Shown here piece after piece: positions 12,550 through 23,743 of a stretch of 64,000 nt of DNA; positions within the stretch are counted from its first letter, which is position 1; every line of letters starts with the position of its first letter. The notes beneath the pieces were generated by a model. It made no database searches. It was not told the DNA's origin and saw nothing but the letters and a program-made list of their open reading frames with translations. Both the position numbers and the translations under genes were made by a program. The DNA is from Vespa crabro (Eukaryota > Arthropoda > Insecta > Hymenoptera > Vespidae): assembly GCF_910589235.1 (NCBI RefSeq), contig NC_060956.1, positions 13,172,999 through 13,236,998 on the forward strand. The letters run 5' to 3'.

Positions 12550-13492
12550 ATTTCCTTGCCTTACCTTGGTACCTCTGATCGAAGAGGATATTCCAAGCGC
12601 GATGGCTGCCACTATCCAATGTCGGCTATGAAACTTTCTTCATACAACGATCGAATTGATCTTCAGCCAAAAAGTTGCAGTTTCTTTACTGAGAATGATT
12701 AAAGTGAAAGACTGGTTTCTTGATAAATAGATCGGTAAAGCTTCAATTTGCTAATCGATGTAGATATATATGTGTATCAAAATTAGTTATTAAAAAGAGT
12801 TCTCTTAAGCTCTTTCGAAAAAAGATCCTTCTTTAGAATTTTTTTATCAGTAATTTCGGTAAAATAGATAAAAAGAATTTCGATCTTTAGTATCATTGTA
12901 AAATTCATCAAATCGAAGATAGAGATGTGATAATACAAATAAAATTCCATAAATGACGACAAAGATTCTTCAGAATAGAAGAGAAAACAGGATATATTTC
13001 GGAAGGATGAAGTAAATAAAAGAGTTCGAAGAGGAGGAGAAAGAAGAAAGAGAAGAAGAACGAAGATAAAACGACGGGTAAAAGCTGGTGCGAAAAGCAA
13101 GTGAAATGAGCGGGTGGAAAACAGAAGCACTCGTTCTTAACGGATGCTAGGCTCCACCCTCGACTTTTTCTTCGTTTTCATCTTCATCTTCCCTAGTGAA
13201 ACTGGAGAGGGAAAGAAGGTGAAGGGATGGTGGTACAACAACGACGACGACGACGATAACGACGGGTGCTGGTAGTTGCCGTGGTGGCGTTTTACTCGAC
13301 GTCCTCTCCTCCGTTACCCCTTCCTATATTTCGACTGGATCGGGTGAGGAGAGAAGAGAGAGGGGAACATCGATTGGTCATGCGCAGAGGATGTTCGCGT
13401 GCGAGTTACCGTTTCTGTAGGGGGTTAAAGAAGGGGAGCCATTCGTTCGCGTGGCTTTTTCATATCTATACGTATACATATGGGTATATACG

Positions 13493-13495
<3 letters not shown>
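12550..13495. other. Non-coding stretch ahead of the TA cluster
   Basis: No supported gene. It is AT-rich to about 13010, then purine-rich (13020-13060), with an (ACG)n trinucleotide run at 13235-13264. On the minus strand, CCAAG|GTAAGG (GT at 12563-12562) is donor-like, but its open frame has only a GTG start and reads into the CT tract. Confidence 0.45.
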
Positions 13496-13534
<39 letters not shown>

Positions 13535-13572
13535 TTCTATCTATGTATGTGCACCTGTGTATATATGAGTGT

Positions 13573-13637
<65 letters not shown>

Positions 13638-13725
13638 TAAATATACATCTGGGGTATGTACTTATGTACACATACTTGCGCGCACATGTGTGTGTGTGTA
13701 TTTATGTGCTTACTTGTGTATATAG

Positions 13726-13760
<35 letters not shown>
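13496..13760. repeat. Cluster of three (TA)n tracts
   Basis: Perfect TA runs at 13496-13531, 13576-13634 and 13727-13760 are separated by TG/TA-rich spacers, including a GTGTGTGTGTG run. Such tracts are self-complementary and can extrude as cruciforms. Poly-YI open frames across them are not genes. Confidence 0.95.
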
Positions 13761-13763
<3 letters not shown>

Positions 13764-14165
13764 GCTGCGGCATGCTCGCATTAGGTTGGGTTTTGTCTCT
13801 CCTCTTCCTCTGCGTTCGTAGCGCTATTCCTCTTGGTGGCAGGCTTGGCAGGGTAAGCAGAAGGGCATGCAGAACGACGGACGCGCAGGGTCGGTCGCGC
13901 TGCCGACTGGAGGCGGAGGCACCACACCCCCGAGGGAGGCAGGGGCGCGCATAGCGGCGCAGATGAGCCGGTAGTGGTGGTGATGGTCGCGGCGATGACG
14001 ACGTCGACGACGACGACGACGACTAGGTAGAAGAGAAGGAGGTATAGAAGGATGAGAGGGAAGGGCGTCGCGGCGCCTCTCTTGCCTCGAGCGCAGTGCG
14101 ACGTCGCGACGCGCCACGTGCGGTGCAACATACACCGGGGGAGAGATACGACCTATGAAACTCGC
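13761..14165. promoter_or_regulatory. CpG-rich, promoter-like block
   Basis: Immediately after the last TA tract the sequence turns GC- and CpG-rich. It holds a (GAC)n run at 13993-14023, the palindrome GCGACGTCGC near 14098 and an E-box CACGTG at 14115-14120. All six frames have long open stretches because stops are rare. No start codon or donor stands out. It is read as a candidate promoter or 5' UTR region because of composition and its position ahead of the splice-site candidates at 15.2 and 17.2 kb. Confidence 0.3.
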
Positions 14166-14575
14166 TTCCTTCCTCTTCCTCTTCTTCTTCCTTCTCCTCC
14201 TCTCGTTCTTCTTCTTCATCTTCATTTTTGTCTTCGTCTTCTTTCGTTTGCACTCTCCCTCTTAATCCTCTTTTAATCCTCTTTTCGTCTCTCATCGTGT
14301 CTGAGCTTCGCAAGAAATTTCACGATAGTGAAAGGACGTTCTTTTATCGAAAACGATTTCTCACGTCGCCGTCACCGTCGCTGTTATCGTTGTCAGAATC
14401 AACGAGGGAAAGAGGAACTTAAGAAGAAAAACAAGTGCTTTGAGCGGTACAAAAAGATGGAAAGCTAATAAAAAAATAAAGAAAAAGTTGAGGAATTGCG
14501 ACGGTGGGGTGAGCAGTGGTTAGATCTACTTTATGAAAGGAGAGAGGGTTAAAAAGAGGTTCGTAGAAGAAAGGT

Positions 14576-14576
<1 letters not shown>
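14166..14576. other. CTT-rich then mixed non-coding stretch
   Basis: A degenerate CTT/TCC tract (14160-14260) is followed by mixed sequence. No gene is supported. Confidence 0.5.

Positions 14577-14620
<44 letters not shown>
14577..14620. repeat. (GA)n microsatellite
   Basis: Twenty-two perfect GA units, with a purine-rich and GACA-containing tail to about 14670. Confidence 0.95.
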
Positions 14621-14623
<3 letters not shown>

Positions 14624-14776
14624 AGAGAGAAGAAGAGAGAGAAAAAGAGACAGACAGACAGAGAGATAGACAAAAAAAATAACACGAAACATATTTTGAA
14701 TCAGAACTAATTCAGTTAAGGATTGGGCTAAGTGGATACGCGTTTATGTGATTCTCTCTCGCGAAAACGAGGACGA

Positions 14777-14792
14777 GTGCGCGCGCGCGCGC
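14777..14792. other. Alternating GC run, Z-DNA type
   Basis: GTGC followed by (GC)6 gives 16 bp of strict purine-pyrimidine alternation, the classical Z-DNA-forming pattern. It lies about 300 bp upstream of the possible first exon ending at 15189. Confidence 0.6.
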
Positions 14793-15084
14793 CCGTGCAC
14801 GCCTCCACCACAGAACAGTCACCGCGCTTCATGAATGTGCGAGCGAACGAGTGAAACACATTGGTTTCCTCTTTTTTTCTGCCAGTGACGGCCAAGGGGA
14901 ATCCGGGAGAGAGAAAGAGAGAAAAAGAGAGAGAGAACGTTCCTTATCTTTGCTTTGTTCTTTCTTCCTCGGAGAATAGCACTAATTTCAACTAATGCCG
15001 ACACACATTCGGTGGCCGTAAACGCGACGCGACTCGACGTGACCCGACGCAACGCGTCCTCTGACTTATTCGTCTTCGTCGTAC

Positions 15085-15189
15085 ATGAATGATCTTCTTA
15101 TGCTGGTGAATGTATACATACGCATTGACTTCTTGTATTTCTCTCACGTGGAATTCTTCCACGAGAGAAGAAGGCGCACGTTCGACGAG
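15085..15189 (+). CDS. Possible first exon ending in GAG|GTGAGT
   Basis: From an ATG at 15085 the frame is open for 35 codons and ends in phase 0 at a consensus donor, GACGAG|GTGAGT (GT at 15190-15191). The peptide begins MNDLLMLVNVYIRID and ends RRRRTFDE. No domain or family was recognised. Upstream lie a CpG-rich block and the (GC)7 run. If spliced to the acceptor at 17053, the frame continues for about 20 codons and then stops at a TGA starting at 17119. The ATG would then be an upstream ORF and this exon a 5' UTR exon. Exon identity is more credible than coding. Confidence 0.25.
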
Positions 15190-17052
15190 GTGAGTCGTTT
15201 CTACGCGTACTTACGAATTCTATTTAAACTGAGAAAACATTGCGTGATTCGTGCGTTCGCCACGTAATACCAAGTCAATTTTTATATTAATCTAATTTAA
15301 AGTGATTAGAAAGTGTGTGAGATCAGTGAATCAAGATCCTCAGTTAATATCTCATTTCCATAGTGATCTTATAAAGAATAGGTGAAGGAGTATTATGAAA
15401 TCCTTTTTTTTCATATAATATTTTCACGTACATCATGTGTTATTTGATTTATTTTAATTTTCACCTATTTGGAGTAGTTATATGTTTATCATTGTCGGAA
15501 CGATTGATTTAATGCTCACGTAAATTTCGCAGTGTGTTAAATTACATAGACTTTAACTGTCAATAATTCACGATATCAACGTAATGTATACCGCAGCATA
15601 AACCATACAAAAAAGTCTAAATTTGTATTAATTAGAGTAATGATTGATGCATTTTACAATATTTAATTTACTCGTATAATAAACAAAATCTAATTAACTT
15701 CTTTTCCATTTGTTCTATTTGACAATACAAAGCGTTGAGAAAGAGAGAAAAAAAGAGTGAAAGAGAGAAAAAGAGAGAGAGAGGGAAAGAAGAGTTCCAG
15801 TATTTTTCCTAATAATTACAAAAACGGTATCTAGCAACGAAATTCATGGCTTTTAATTTAATTGTCTTTCCTTTTCGTGTATGTTGTGATGGATCACAGA
15901 AATCTGTGGTTTTTATGATGTTGCGTGCAAAGTTACACCTTAGTTAAAGCGTCGCCATGTTGTCGAATAATTTGGTTGTACAGTTCTGTCTTTACCTTAC
16001 GAACAATGCAGAACCAAAAGCTGGTAGATGATAGACAAAAGATAAAACTGGAGATACGTTTCAACGACGAGTGACGCTCGTAAATGGCAAATATGTTATT
16101 TATGCTTTCCTCCCGCATAAAGTAGAAATGGCGCGCGATAAAATTCAACAGAACGAAAGTTTGGAAATTTAATAAATTTTACAAATTTTCGTTTTGAAAG
16201 ATCTCAATAATTGCATCTCGAGAAAGTAAAAATGTAAGAAAATAACTGGAATCAGTACGAAAAAGAGATAAATATAAAAAGAGTAGGAGGAGGTATAATA
16301 AGCGTGGCGTGCAGTCAGGCTCCTTTCGTGAGTATCTTTTCGTTTTGTGAAAGTGTTTGGAATTAAAGAACGGCCGTGGCACCTCTGGGAGCCGTATTTA
16401 ACTTTGCTTAACTAAGTTCTGGATCCGTTGACGCGACGCCCGGGGGACTCGGGATGACGACGACGTCGACGAAGATTTTGCGTTTTTTTCGACCTTCCAT
16501 CTTCTCCTTCTTTCGTGTCCTCGTCGTTCATCAACGCTGCCATCTCTCTCTCTCTCTCTTTCTCTTTATCTTTTTCTTTCGTTTTTCCTTCGGACGTCTT
16601 ATCTCTATCTAGCACGGTTTTTCTTCATTTTTGCCGGTTTTCTCATTCTCCGCGCGCATCTGTCGTCTCGTTGTCCTTTTCATAGTAACGTTTCCGGATT
16701 CCATATATCCTTTCTAGTTCGTTTCAAATTAAGTTTTATTTCATACGATTGTCTTGACATGCCATTTGTTTTCACATACATATCCGTGTCTTTCGTTTTA
16801 AAAGTTCACGTATGAAATTTGTGGTACGTTGTTTATTATTTGTAGTTTAGGAAAACATGTTACTTATTCCTTTATTATACTTTGATCAAATAACATGCTT
16901 TTCTTGTCAATGTTTTAATGTCAAAATTCCATCTCCCTTTATATTACCTACTTGAATTTATCTTCGTTGATAATATATCTTTTCTTCTTGAAAACAGAAA
17001 TTTATTGTTTTTTAAGTTAAGAGAGGTTGTCAACGATCTAATTATGTTTCAG
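15190..17052 (+). other. Putative first intron
   Basis: AT-rich sequence between the donor-like GTGAGT (15190) and an acceptor-like ATGTTTCAG (AG at 17051-17052). It contains GA-rich runs (15740-15790) and a short CT-rich run (16540-16580) but nothing gene-like. Intron status depends wholly on the two flanking exon candidates. Confidence 0.25.
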
Positions 17053-17243
17053 GATCGTCAACGACTCGTCAAGGGTACCGATGGAAAATGTCGCTCGTCG
17101 ATCGTCTTAGGACGTGAGTGAGAAATTGAGTATTAATATAAAGTACCAGTAAGCGGCTGATCCCGAAAAACTCAACAATTATTAGCAATACGGAGGATTC
17201 CAACAATATGTCTTATCTTGCTCTGGACTCTAACGCGTGGCAG
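17053..17243 (+). CDS. Possible exon carrying a start codon; donor CAG|GTAAGT
   Basis: The interval starts after TTTCAG and ends at a full-consensus donor, GGCAG|GTAAGTTTTT (GT at 17244-17245). An ATG at 17208 in a reasonable insect context (CAACAATATG) gives twelve codons, MSYLALDSNAWQ, ending in phase 0. The preceding part would be 5' UTR. A second donor-like GGAC|GTGAGT occurs at 17115. This is the best splice-site evidence in the window, and the arrangement suggests a gene on the + strand with a short N-terminal coding exon and a large downstream intron. No downstream exon was identified and the protein family is unknown. Confidence 0.35.
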
Positions 17244-20200
17244 GTAAGTTTTTATATTTGAGCACGATCATCTTTCTGAATTAGACAATAAATTTAATTC
17301 GAGGTACATTAAAAATTGTTATTGTCCTATATCGAGCTTTAATCGAATCGTCCGCAATATCTTCAATCGAACTATAATCGTTCCCTATTCGAGAGTATAG
17401 CCTCGAGTCCTTCGCATCGGACTATAACTTATTTCTTGGCTCAAGGATGGCAAGGTGAATCTCTTGGGTTAGCATTATTACACGGTTTTCACCGAGAAGA
17501 TATTGAAGAACCGACGCCACACTAAACGTATTATCTCTCGTGAATACATCCAGAACATACAGATTCGCTTCTGTCGGATGTCGCATGAATATTTATACGA
17601 TGAATATTGAGAATTACCACGACTCGTGAGAATTTCATTTTCCTTTGCACGTCAGTTGCAATTCATCCATTATGAGTATTCAAATATTTGACTTTATACG
17701 TTTCCGACATAGCGCGCAGAATTGACGATGGAGATGGTGTTTGATATCGTCGACGGTCGACGATCGTTTTATGAACGGTTACCAGGTACCGTTTGTGATT
17801 TTTTCACGAGATAAGATGAAAAAATATCAAAATTAACGAATTTTAATCGTGTCACAGGAAATAATAAATTATATTTATTATATAAGTTACGCGATTTACC
17901 TATATTATAGAAAGTGTTCATATATCTATAAGACAGCATCCGACGTTTCTATAAACTGTTTCTTTTTGAAACTTGTAAGAGCACTCGGGGCAAAACGCGC
18001 GATACCGTTAGACACAGAAATGTTTTAACTAAGAATTTTCTCTCTTTTTCGCAAATATAGATATCTATCTGCGTGTCCTTATTCGATTTAACGTAAAGAC
18101 GAAAGCGATAAAAGCGAGCCTTCGATACGTTTTATCAAACTATTTTTCCTTTTTATGAGGATCATCACTTTAACTATCTTCTTCCGCGATCGAAGGACGA
18201 ACGAGGAGACTTCTCCGCCTTCATAAGACGAGCGACCAACCGCTTGTCCGATACGGATCAGCCTTCTCTCCTCCCATCTCCCTCTTTTTCTTCTTTTTTT
18301 AGCTAATACGCCGCAGCGAGGTTGCAGTCATTATCGGGGTAAATTAGTGACGGTCAATCCGCGTTCCAACGTTCCGCATGCGAGATACGAAGGAACGAGT
18401 TTATGTGATTACGCGTGCGTAACATTGAAAAAGAGCCGACGGAAGGTTAGGTAATCCACGCACGCGATCACGAATGCTCACTGGCGTTCCATTGGCTTAC
18501 CTACGTCTTTGTTCTTATTTACATAGTTAAGAGATAATGTTACTTCGGGTATCTTGAAGTACAAGCAACGTTTTATTAACTTTCTGTAATCGAGATGGGT
18601 AAGAATCCATAATGCTTATTGATTAATAGCTATTAAATTTTTAAATCTTTTGTTTAAATAAATTTGTCAAAATATATTCGCTGTCGAAGACGAAGATATG
18701 TTTTCTCGAGGTAAACGACGACGAGAGAAATACTAGAAAGCAATTTCTCCACGTACCGTTCGATCAATTACGTCGTCTCAATGCGTAGCGAAGCGAATAG
18801 GAAAAACATTCCTCCATCAGCGGAACAAATTAACCATGAGTTCCATGGAGGGTCCGTTATTTGTTGGAGAAACTACTTTCTCGTGGTTGGTAAAAAAAGA
18901 GAAGAAAAAAAAAAAGAAAAGTTAAAATGGGGCAAGTAATTGACGGAACGCGTTCGACACAGTATGCCATAGTATCGAGATTCTACTCTCCCCCATTTTT
19001 GGTGGTGCTCGGTCCCGGAAATCACATAGACACGGCAGGAAATGTAAGAGATCGACCACGACAACGGATAGCGGAAACGAGTTTAGGTAGGCTCCTATTG
19101 GATTATGTCTGTTATCGAGTTCTCTAGTTTTACCTACGCGCAGTTATATGCTGCGAAAGGAGTACGTTAATGGTCTTTACATCGCAGTGCTCTCGCACGA
19201 GCAAGTTCGCCACGACGGATACTGATTTAATTTAACTTGCTTCGTGACAACATTGTCTTTAGCAAGTGCAACACATGTCAGAGATTTTTCTCGACTTGCG
19301 TACTACGATCACGATGGTATCATTTTATTATTTTTAGATCTGTTCTCATAAAAGTACCTACTTTATTTTCATATTCATCGAAACGTCTGACCAATGTCCA
19401 ACTCTGCAATCTTTATCTTTCTTCTCTTTCGATTCAGTGTTTTTGATTCATCAACAATTCACAGAGATTCATATTATTCTACATCGTTTTTGTATTCATT
19501 CCGATGAGAGAAAGATACCGGCCACAAAACTATAGCTTTAGCTGCGTGAAATCGAGTAGGATGAAGAGGGAACATGAAATGGAAAGGGAGGAAACGATCG
19601 GTGGGTGAGGAGGAAAAAGCAAGTATTTGCACATTTTTCAATAAAGTATGATCTAGTCGCGTGGCAAAGCCGAGTGGCAGGCCGTGTCTTCTTGTTGAAA
19701 TAACAAGGGTCCGAGGATGCTCGAGAATTAATACTTTGCTTCCACGTGCCCAGGATTCGACGAGATCCTCTTCGTGTCACCGCGAATATACAGAGTGACG
19801 AGAAAAACACAAGGGCCAGGGGATGTACGAAAAACGGGTTGGCTATATTTCATCGCTTGTGCGGGCGCGTGTACCCACACTTGACGCCGCTTATGTATCC
19901 ATCGCTTATTTGTTTTGTTCGAGATGCTCTCAACTTTCTCTTTCTCTTTCTCTCTCCCTCCCTCTCATTTAGTCTTATATATCGAAGACATCTTTAAATG
20001 TATAATCTGGTTGGCATCCCGATAAGCTTCGAATTTCGAGTGTCTCTATAAAAATTTCATTTGTTTCGATCGGCAATGCGTTTTAAATGAAAGAGACTAC
20101 AAATTTAATTAATTTTATTTTTTCTGAAAGTAGTTCTTTCTATCATAGAATACAAGGAAGTATAATTTTTTCGTAAGTTTATTGAACGTATGCAAGTTCG

Positions 20201-20776
20201 ATTTTGCATGGACACTTTCTTTCTTCATATAAAAAACGTACTCGCTTTTATGTATACAGTTTTCATCCTCGAGCGATAATAAATTTTCTATAAATACGTA
20301 GGCCAAGAGGATATATTTTACACTTGTCATTGAACGACACTCACAACGAGATTGTTCGAACAAATGAAAGATTCACGTTCATTATTAAATACATTTTTTT
20401 TTTTCATTCAATTGAATTCGTACTAATTTCGCAACGCAAATAATCGCAGAGTTAACAAAATCACGTATACAAACGCAGTTTAAATGGAAAGTACTTGCCA
20501 TTTTTTGTTGAGGTGATTAGTGAAATTCGAGGGAAATATTTGCAAGGTTATAGCTTTCTCGTCTCTTATTTTCGATAGAATGTTCTCGCCAATTGTGTCA
20601 TCATCATTTTACAATGTGCTTAATGCGTGATTCACTGTTTTGCATGGGCAGGAACAGTTGGTGGCTACATCAAAAAGCCCTGGTGTACTTCAAAGTCGCG
20701 GACTTGATCTCTCCGTTCGATCGAGAGCGACGGATTCGTTTGCGTAGCGTAAGAGTAATGGGGAGGAAGAAGAAAG

Positions 20777-20781
<5 letters not shown>
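17244..20781. other. Non-coding stretch, possibly intron
   Basis: No supported gene in about 3.5 kb. Composition is AT-rich with scattered CpG. No repeats stand out beyond short pyrimidine runs (18275-18300, 19940-19965). If the exon at 17053-17243 is real, this lies inside its downstream intron. Confidence 0.45.

Positions 20782-20826
<45 letters not shown>
20782..20826. repeat. (GA)n microsatellite
   Basis: About 22 perfect GA units inside a longer purine-rich run. Confidence 0.95.
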
Positions 20827-20829
<3 letters not shown>

Positions 20830-21310
20830 GAAAAAGAGAGGAAGGGTGAACGAAAAATAAATGATACCCGAATTAGCGTAATCGCGTGATGGTTTGCAAG
20901 GGAGATGTTACGATTACTAAGCCACGCCAAGAGGAGTACGTGAAGCAATAAGTAACGAAAGGAGAAGGAGAAAAGAGGGTAAGCAAAGGGTAGTAGTCGT
21001 CGCATCGTCAGGGACGACAAATTGCATTTCAATTTCATTTTGGTCGGAAATGTTCGTGAGCCGGGATCAAGGAGTCTTCGAAGTGTTGCGAACTCGGGAC
21101 ATTTCAAGCGTGTAATCGAACTTTTCGTCTTTTTGCTTCTTTCGAACTTTTGTTTCGAATACATATACCTAATACCTTTACGCATAAAGAACTGTTTTTT
21201 TGTTTGTAAACAATTGACGTAACATTTTTTTTTTTTAATTTATCATATTACTAATGCTCACGTATTATATTTATTCTAAAAGATTATATTATATTTAAGT
21301 ATACTACATA
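20827..21310. other. Non-coding stretch before the transposon relic
   Basis: No gene seen. It becomes strongly AT-rich from about 21220, a typical landing context for TA-targeting elements. Confidence 0.5.
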
Positions 21311-21627
21311 TACAGAGTATCCCAACGAAACTGTCTACCAGAATTATTATGAAATTTAATAAATTTTTTGAAAAACATTGAGACAGATCAATTTTATTTT
21401 CAAAGAAGACAGATTCTTGTCATAAATTCATCGACATCGGATTAACTTATTCCCTGAAGTTGGTGACAGCATTTTAAATGATAACCATCTTAAATGGCAT
21501 ATTATTATTATTAAAGGTTTCTTAATTCTTTTTACAATGATGCTATTTTTTTTTTAATTTGAGTTAATAATTTCCGAGAAAATACGCGTTTCGAAGTTTC
21601 AGGTACAATAAAATTCAATTTGGAGAA
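21311..21627. repeat. Left terminal inverted repeat of the Tc1/mariner relic
   Basis: About 317 bp, starting TACAGAGT. It aligns with small indels and many substitutions to the reverse complement of 22041-22371 along its whole length. The inner end is set where similarity stops, just after GGTACAATAAAAT, and is accurate to roughly 10 bp. Confidence 0.8.
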
Positions 21628-21709
21628 TTACATTTATTCATTATTCATTTATTCATCGTAGAAATCGTTGAAAATAACAAGAATATGGTAGAATAAGTGT
21701 TTTTTTTTT

Positions 21710-22032
21710 CATAAATATGGAGCTCCTTCACATTATACAGCTTTGGTAAGACTATTTTTAAATCAGCATTTGCCCTATTATTGAATTGGTAGAAAAGATT
21801 TTATAGAGTGATCATCCAGGTTGCTTCAACTCACACTCTTGGATGTTTTTCTATAGAGATATTTAAAATCTATAATATATGTCATCCAATAGGACAATTT
21901 CGGCAACGCATAGTCGAAGAAAGCTGTCAGATTACTGCGAATGTATTGCAGAATTTTCGACGTAACACTGAGCAAAGACTTTACTACTTCATGAAAATCA
22001 ACGGTACACATTTTGAAGATTTAATAAAATAA
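21710..22032 (+). pseudogene. Truncated, frameshifted Tc1/mariner-like transposase (C-terminal part)
   Basis: Seen in the sequence: GAPSHYTALVRLF, then IGRKDFIE, FLNQHLP and RYLKSIIY in one frame, followed after a frameshift near 21885 by FRQRIVEESCQITANVL and INGTHFEDLIK, with TAA at 22030. In this superfamily's DDE transposases the matching segments are the DGAPPHY block, the IGRRGPIEWPPRSPDLTPLDFFLWGYLK region and the terminal NGGHFEHL motif. Three in-frame stops (21782, 21809, 21854) fall at positions that are Trp in the family. The Asp of DGAP is Tyr here and the Asp of SPDL is Gln, so the catalytic acids are gone. The N-terminal helix-turn-helix and first catalytic Asp are absent. It cannot encode an active enzyme. 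Confidence 0.8.
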
Positions 22033-22040
22033 AAGTTTTT

Positions 22041-22371
22041 TTCCAAACTAAATTTGCATTTTATTGTACCTGAAGTCACGAAATGCATTTTTTTGGAAAC
22101 TATTAACTGAAATTAAAAAAAAAAATAATAAAATAGCACTATTGTAAAGAGAATTAAAAGACCATTAATAATGATATGTCATTTCATTCCTGTTGTCATT
22201 CAAGATTTTTTAGGAGGGTTGTTATCTCTCTTTAAGGGGTTCTCAAACTGAATAAATTTAAGACAAGTATGTGTTCTCTTTGAAAAGAATATTGACCTAT
22301 CTCAACATTTTTCGAAAAAATCGTTAGGTGTCATAGTAATTCCGATCGACATTTTTCATTTAGACTCTGTA
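22041..22371. repeat. Right terminal inverted repeat of the Tc1/mariner relic
   Basis: About 331 bp, starting just after the transposase stop codon and ending ACTCTGTA before a TA. It is the inverted partner of 21311-21627. The slightly greater length reflects indels, including the T-rich region. Confidence 0.8.
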
Positions 22372-23695
22372 TATATTAGAATTTTTTTAAATTAACTGAA
22401 GCAAATTGATAATGATATTATATAATACCTATGTAAATTAGGAAAAAATTAATGCGTATTACAAAAAGTTAGTAAATGAGATAAAAAGACGAATTTCGCG
22501 CTTTTGAAAACTGTGATTCCAGACTCGCGTGACTGGTGGTCCTTTCCTTGCGTAAAGTCGACGCGCGTGTTTGAGTAATTTGTGATATTCAGATTGGTTA
22601 CATCGTGAGCGTGCAAGTGGTGGTTACGAGAAAGGCTTTAAATAAAGTATAGATCGTTGATGTTTGGCCGAGGACGAGGATAGCAAGTCTTTTACGATAC
22701 ACTTTGAAAACGTTGGTTAACCCAATGACAATGAGCGAAGAGAGGGAGTACGAGCAAGTTCTATTGTCACGCCCCGTCGGATACAAAGGGTGCCGAGTAC
22801 TTTGTCCATACGAGTCTAGGTACCAACCGTATCAAGCGACACATTCTTGCATAATGTAGAAGATAAATTTGAGTGGTAGTACGGTCATGTTATCATTCTC
22901 GATACTTTAGTTGCATTCACACTTCAACCATTATTTTTTGACCAGAGAAATCGTTTCTCTTCTCGTAATTAATCCTAATTATTAAAGAAACAATTGATTC
23001 TTTCATTAAATCGAGGCAATTAAATAGGAAAGATATGATTATTTGAAATGATATTAATTTTTTATCAGAACGACTATAAGGGAATTGTAAAAATTTGAAG
23101 ATATCGATAAATCTTTATGATCTCTTCGTTCCAGTATTTGCAATGAAAAATTTTTGTGATAATAATGTTTCTAGACCATTTTCATTTGGCACGGCCGTCA
23201 AATGAGATGCTCCATGATCAGTCAAGCAACGTTGGTTTTTGTTTGTCTTTAACCCGTTCTGTTTCCAGTAATTAAGACTGGAGCATAAAAAAGGAGAAGG
23301 ATAGCATGGCAATGGAGGCAACATAGAAGGAAGAAAAGAAGGAGGAGAATAAGGAGGGATGCAAACGGATGAGATGGAGAAACGTGAGGGGGTGGGCTAG
23401 AAGAAGGGTAAGGGGTTGGATTATACGATGACACGCTCCTTTGTTCTGCCCTTTTGCGGAAGACATCGTAGCGAGTAGCATTTGCGAGCACAAAGAGAAA
23501 TAATGACTAGTCCAGTGTTCAACTAATATTTGCTTCATACTTTTTCAGGAGATTTTTTTTCCGGAGAATGTTTCCTTTTGTTAGTGAGAGAGCCAACGCA
23601 GACACGACGTTGACGACGATGGCCCGGTTCGGTTTGTCAGGAAAGTGCTTCGTCGCTGTTTCATGCTGCTTGCCGCTTCGCAACTCCTTCGACTC

Positions 23696-23697
<2 letters not shown>
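22372..23697. other. Non-coding stretch
   Basis: No supported gene. AT-rich to about 23100, then purine-rich around 23280-23420. TTTTTCAGGAG at about 23545 resembles an acceptor, but the following frame runs into the CT microsatellite. Confidence 0.5.

Positions 23698-23741
<44 letters not shown>
23698..23741. repeat. (CT)n microsatellite
   Basis: Twenty-two perfect CT units, followed by TTTCTTTTTCTTTC. Confidence 0.95.

Positions 23742-23743
<2 letters not shown>

Larger units (their letters stand above)
21311..22371 (+). mobile_element. Tc1/mariner-superfamily relic with ~320-bp terminal inverted repeats
   Basis: The element begins TACAGAGT (21311) and ends ACTCTGTA (22371). Each end is flanked by TA (21309-21310; 22372-22373), the target duplication of the IS630/Tc1/mariner superfamily. 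Its ends align as long, diverged inverted repeats: roughly 21311-21627 against the reverse complement of 22041-22371. A 17-nt block is identical (21598-21614 against 22058-22074), and the TTTACAAT-TGCTATTTT motif is shared. Between the arms lies a broken transposase 3' end in + orientation. At 1,061 bp it lacks the N-terminal half of a transposase, so it is an internally deleted, non-autonomous copy. The divergence between arms and the coding lesions indicate an old, inactive insertion. Confidence 0.85.
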
